DNA of 54,392 nucleotides from Iodobacter sp. BJB302 (lineage in GTDB: Bacteria; Pseudomonadota; Gammaproteobacteria; Burkholderiales; Chitinibacteraceae), in the NCBI RefSeq assembly GCF_002735645.1, contig NZ_PDZG01000029.1, forward strand, positions 1-54,392, read 5' to 3'. Below, piece after piece: positions 52,033 through 54,392 of this stretch. Position 1 is the stretch's first letter, and each line of letters begins with the position of its first letter. The notes under the pieces were generated by a model that saw only the letters and a list, made by a program, of their open reading frames with translations, did no database searches and had not been told where the DNA came from. Position numbers and translations under genes: made by a program.

Positions 52033-52743
52033 TTAAGGGGCTTTCCTTGTGGCAATCAGGTAGTTCACGGCTGCATCGTCATCCAGCTTATAGATTTTGG
52101 TGAGCGGGTTATAGCTTAGGCCGCTGAGCGATACGGTTTCGATTTCTGCATTGCGGGTCATGCGGGCCAGCTCAGATGGCTTGATAAATTTGGCGTAGTC
52201 ATGCGTGCCGCGTGGCAGCATGCCCAGCACGTATTCAGCGCCCACCACGGCCAGCAGATAGCTTTTGGCATTGCGGTTGAGGGTAGAAAAGAACACCCAG
52301 CCACCCGGTTTTACGAGGCGTGCGCAGGCGGCGACCACGCTGGCCGGGCTTGGTACGTGTTCCAGCATTTCCATGCAGGTAACGATGTCATAGCTTTCAG
52401 GCTCATCGGTGGCCAGCTGCTCCACCGGCACACAGCGGTAATCGATTTCAAGCTTGGATTCAAATAAATGCAGTTTGGCAACTTTTAGCGATTTTTCTGC
52501 CAGATCAATACCGGTAACCTGTGCGCCTTGGCGTGCCAAGCCTTCGGCCAGAATGCCGCCGCCGCAGCCTACATCGAGGATTTTTTTGCCAGCCAGCTCA
52601 ACGTGCTTTTGCATAAAATCGATGCGCAGCGGGTTGATCTCGTGCAGGGGTTTGAATTCGCTTTCGGTATCCCACCATTTATGGGCAAGGGCAGAGAATT
52701 TGGCGATCTCGGAAGGGTCGACATTAATAGGTGCTTCAGTCAT
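52033..52743 (-). CDS. ubiG: ubiquinone biosynthesis O-methyltransferase
   Basis: 236 residues, usual length. Class I SAM methyltransferase with KILDVGCGGGILAEGLARQG (motif I) and the UbiG start EIAKFSALAHKWWD. It performs both O-methylations of ubiquinone synthesis. Its start overlaps the stop of the amidohydrolase gene by four bases. Confidence 0.95.
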   Translation of the reverse strand: MTEAPINVDPSEIAKFSALAHKWWDTESEFKPLHEINPLRIDFMQKHVELAGKKILDVGCGGGILAEGLARQGAQVTGIDLAEKSLKVAKLHLFESKLEIDYRCVPVEQLATDEPESYDIVTCMEMLEHVPSPASVVAACARLVKPGGWVFFSTLNRNAKSYLLAVVGAEYVLGMLPRGTHDYAKFIKPSELARMTRNAEIETVSLSGLSYNPLTKIYKLDDDAAVNYLIATRKAP

Positions 52744-54059
52744 TCGGTTTCCTTAGTCTTAGAGCTAATGCGTTGTTGCCAGCGGCGGGCGCGGTTAAGC
52801 GTTTCGCGGGCATGAAGGCTGAAATGCTGCCCTTCCTGATAAACACAGCGGCCAGCAATCCATACATGGCTGACTTGTGAGCGATCAGCGGCATATACAA
52901 TTTGTGACAGCGGATCGTATAAGGGCTGAGTGTGGGCGGCAGATAAATCAATGGCTATCAGATCCGCCTGTTTTCCTGCTTTAATACTGCCTATTTTATC
53001 ATCGAGGCGCATGGCTTTGGCACCGTTTATGGTAGCCATTTCTAAGGCTTGCCACGCAGGGATGGCATGTGCATCGTTTGCTTCGGCTTTTGCAAGCAGG
53101 GCTGCAAGGCGCATTTCGGCAAACAGATCGATCTTATTATTGCTGGCCGCGCCATCTGTGCCAATGCCGACATTGATGCCTGCCTGCTGCATGGCATGTA
53201 CACGGGCAATGCCAGAGGCCAGCTTTAAATTGCTTGCCGGATTATGAGCAATACTGACGCTATATTTGGCCAGCAGGGCGATTTCCGGATCGCTGGTATG
53301 CACCATATGTGCTGCCACTAAGTTTGATCCTAAAAAGCCCAGCGCGGCGAGCCGCTCCAGCGGGCGAACACCGTATTGTTTCAGGCTGTTTTTGATTTCA
53401 TCCTGCGTTTCATGGATATGGCAGTGCAAGCCCAGATCAAATTCATCGGCAAGGGTAATTACTTTACTGAAGGTTTGGTCACTTACCGTATAGGGGGCGT
53501 GCGGAGCAAGGGTAAAGTGGACTAAAGGCTCGCCGCTGAATTCAGAGCGCGAGTTAAGCGCTTTTTTAATATACCCATCCGCATCAGAGGCGTAGGGCGT
53601 GGGGAATTCTAAAATAGAGCAGCCTATGCCCATTCGGAATCCGCTGGAAACCGCCGCCCGTGCCACGGCACTGTGCTCAAAGTACATATCATTGCTGCAC
53701 GTTGTGCCGCCGGCAATCATTTCCATAATGGCGAGCGTTGTGCCATCACAAACAAAATCATCGCTGACATGTGCTGTTTCTGCTGGCCAGATATGCTCAT
53801 TCAGCCAGGTCATCAGGGCTAAATCGTCGGCATAGCCGCGTAATAAGCTCATGGCAGAATGGCTGTGCGTATTAATAAAGCCGGGGAGGAGGGCGTGTTC
53901 AGGCAGCTGGATTTCCTGGGCTGCCGGGTAGTGGCTGCGCGCTGCAGTGAGCGGCATGATACGAATAATTGTGTCACGATCAACGATGACGGCATGATTC
54001 ATTAATACCTGAGCCCGGGGCTCAATTGGAATCAGCCAGCGGGGTGCAATAATCTGCAT
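52740..54059 (-). CDS. mtaD: MtaD-type amidohydrolase (5-methylthioadenosine/S-adenosylhomocysteine deaminase)
   Basis: 439 residues of the TRZ/ATZ amidohydrolase group. Metal ligands are in NTHSHSAM (His65, His67), HCHIHET, and GIGTDGAASNNKIDL (Asp). Being coupled to ubiG, a SAM-using enzyme, fits a role in clearing S-adenosylhomocysteine or methylthioadenosine. Substrate choice within this group cannot be settled from sequence alone. It is the first gene of the mtaD-ubiG-gph cluster. The 208 bases upstream hold only its promoter region. Confidence 0.85.
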   Translation of the reverse strand: MQIIAPRWLIPIEPRAQVLMNHAVIVDRDTIIRIMPLTAARSHYPAAQEIQLPEHALLPGFINTHSHSAMSLLRGYADDLALMTWLNEHIWPAETAHVSDDFVCDGTTLAIMEMIAGGTTCSNDMYFEHSAVARAAVSSGFRMGIGCSILEFPTPYASDADGYIKKALNSRSEFSGEPLVHFTLAPHAPYTVSDQTFSKVITLADEFDLGLHCHIHETQDEIKNSLKQYGVRPLERLAALGFLGSNLVAAHMVHTSDPEIALLAKYSVSIAHNPASNLKLASGIARVHAMQQAGINVGIGTDGAASNNKIDLFAEMRLAALLAKAEANDAHAIPAWQALEMATINGAKAMRLDDKIGSIKAGKQADLIAIDLSAAHTQPLYDPLSQIVYAADRSQVSHVWIAGRCVYQEGQHFSLHARETLNRARRWQQRISSKTKETE

Positions 54060-54267
54060 GGAATCGTCCCGAATTAAGCGATAAAAATAGCAGGGTCTGT
54101 TTTTATTTAATGGGCATAAATGGAAAGATTAAAATTGTTTTGTGCTTTGATTGTAAAGGCAGAATTGATCTGATTATGATTTTTTAATGCCAGAGGAATG
54201 ATTTGATTCTGGTCTTGATTTTAAGCAGTATTGAATGCAGGAATAGAAAAACAAAAAGCCGGCCTTG

Positions 54268-54392
54268 TGAACTGCACCCCAAAAGTTGGACACCCGTCCA
54301 TATTTTTGGGGTGTTTTTATGTCCAAGTACTCAACGCAATTCAAGCTCTCTGTCGTTCAGCAATATTTAACTGGCGAAGCAGGTATCAAAAC
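54268..54392 (+). mobile_element. IS3-family element, right copy (one end only)
   Basis: Starts TGAACTGCACCCCAAAAG, the same end as the left copy in reverse orientation. The remainder lies outside the window. Confidence 0.85.
54319..54392 (+). CDS. IS3-family transposase OrfA, N-terminal fragment
   Basis: Starts ATG 54319 and reads MSKYSTQFKLSVVQQYL; same protein as at the left edge. Runs off the window. Confidence 0.7.
   Translation, partial: MSKYSTQFKLSVVQQYLTGEAGIK

Noticed and set aside
54060-54267. Gene between mtaD and the right IS copy
   Set aside because: No open frame with a start and ribosome site; only promoter-like AT-rich sequence.
1-54392. Composite transposon made of the two IS3-family copies
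   Set aside because: The segment holds essential genes (thrS, pheST, ribosomal proteins, ssrA) and is 54 kb; a pair of IS copies on a normal chromosome explains it better.
1-54392. CRISPR array
   Set aside because: No regularly spaced short direct repeats with unique spacers; the only regular repeats are inside the Sel1 gene.

Overview
The window looks like the chromosome of a betaproteobacterium of the Neisseriales, probably a Chromobacteriaceae member such as Iodobacter. The grounds are the thrS-infC-rpmI-rplT-pheS-pheT-ihfA-merR-tRNA-Pro gene order, a PEP-CTERM protein and the general codon style. The genus is an inference from gene order and protein style, not from a search. Both window edges lie inside two copies of one IS3-family element in opposite orientation (1-126 minus, 54268-54392 plus).

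Left chromosomal part (about 127-12901): a small secreted protein, a subtilisin-like exoprotease translationally coupled to a PEP-CTERM protein, tRNA-Val, then the translation-factor and synthetase operon. Between tRNA-Val and thrS lies a 9-codon leader peptide with three consecutive Thr codons and a strong terminator, the layout of a classical transcription attenuator. infC appears to start at a rare AUA codon. The operon continues to ihfA and a MerR regulator and is followed by tRNA-Pro(GGG).

Prophage (about 12.9-45.8 kb): a P2-like phage sits next to tRNA-Pro. From left to right it carries the integrase, an AlpA-like ORF, a zinc-ribbon protein, the replication protein A, an Ogr/Delta-like late activator, divergent regulators, a patch of accessory genes (orphan HINT domain, Phd antitoxin with a truncated VapC, HigB/HigA), then the complete late block in P2 order read backwards (D U T [methylase] E/E' FII FI, fibre assembly and H I J W V, [Sel1 moron], S R Rz/Rz1 endolysin holins X L M N O, divergent P Q). 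A 19-base sequence very like the P2 cohesive end lies just after Q. A TGT-N13-ACA motif lies upstream of three late gene starts and is a candidate Ogr box. Beyond cos lies an AT-rich gene for an ADP-ribosyltransferase-fold protein, a likely lysogenic-conversion toxin.

Accessory island (about 45.8-50.6 kb): a palindromic mini-element split by an IS110-family insertion, a broken gene, two gene-cassette-like units with attC-like sites but no integron integrase in the window, an integrase C-terminal remnant, and an AT-rich PAAR / papain-like effector / lipoprotein set that looks like a type VI secretion cargo module with a candidate immunity gene. The island stops at the 3' end of ssrA (tmRNA), whose tag peptide is unusual. 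No clear attR for the tRNA-Pro prophage was found, so its right boundary is open.

Right chromosomal part: ssrA, gph, ubiG and an MtaD-type amidohydrolase, the last three in one compact minus-strand cluster. The most interesting items are the cassette array without integrase, the PAAR effector module, the ART gene beside cos, the candidate late-activator boxes with cos, and the thrS attenuator.
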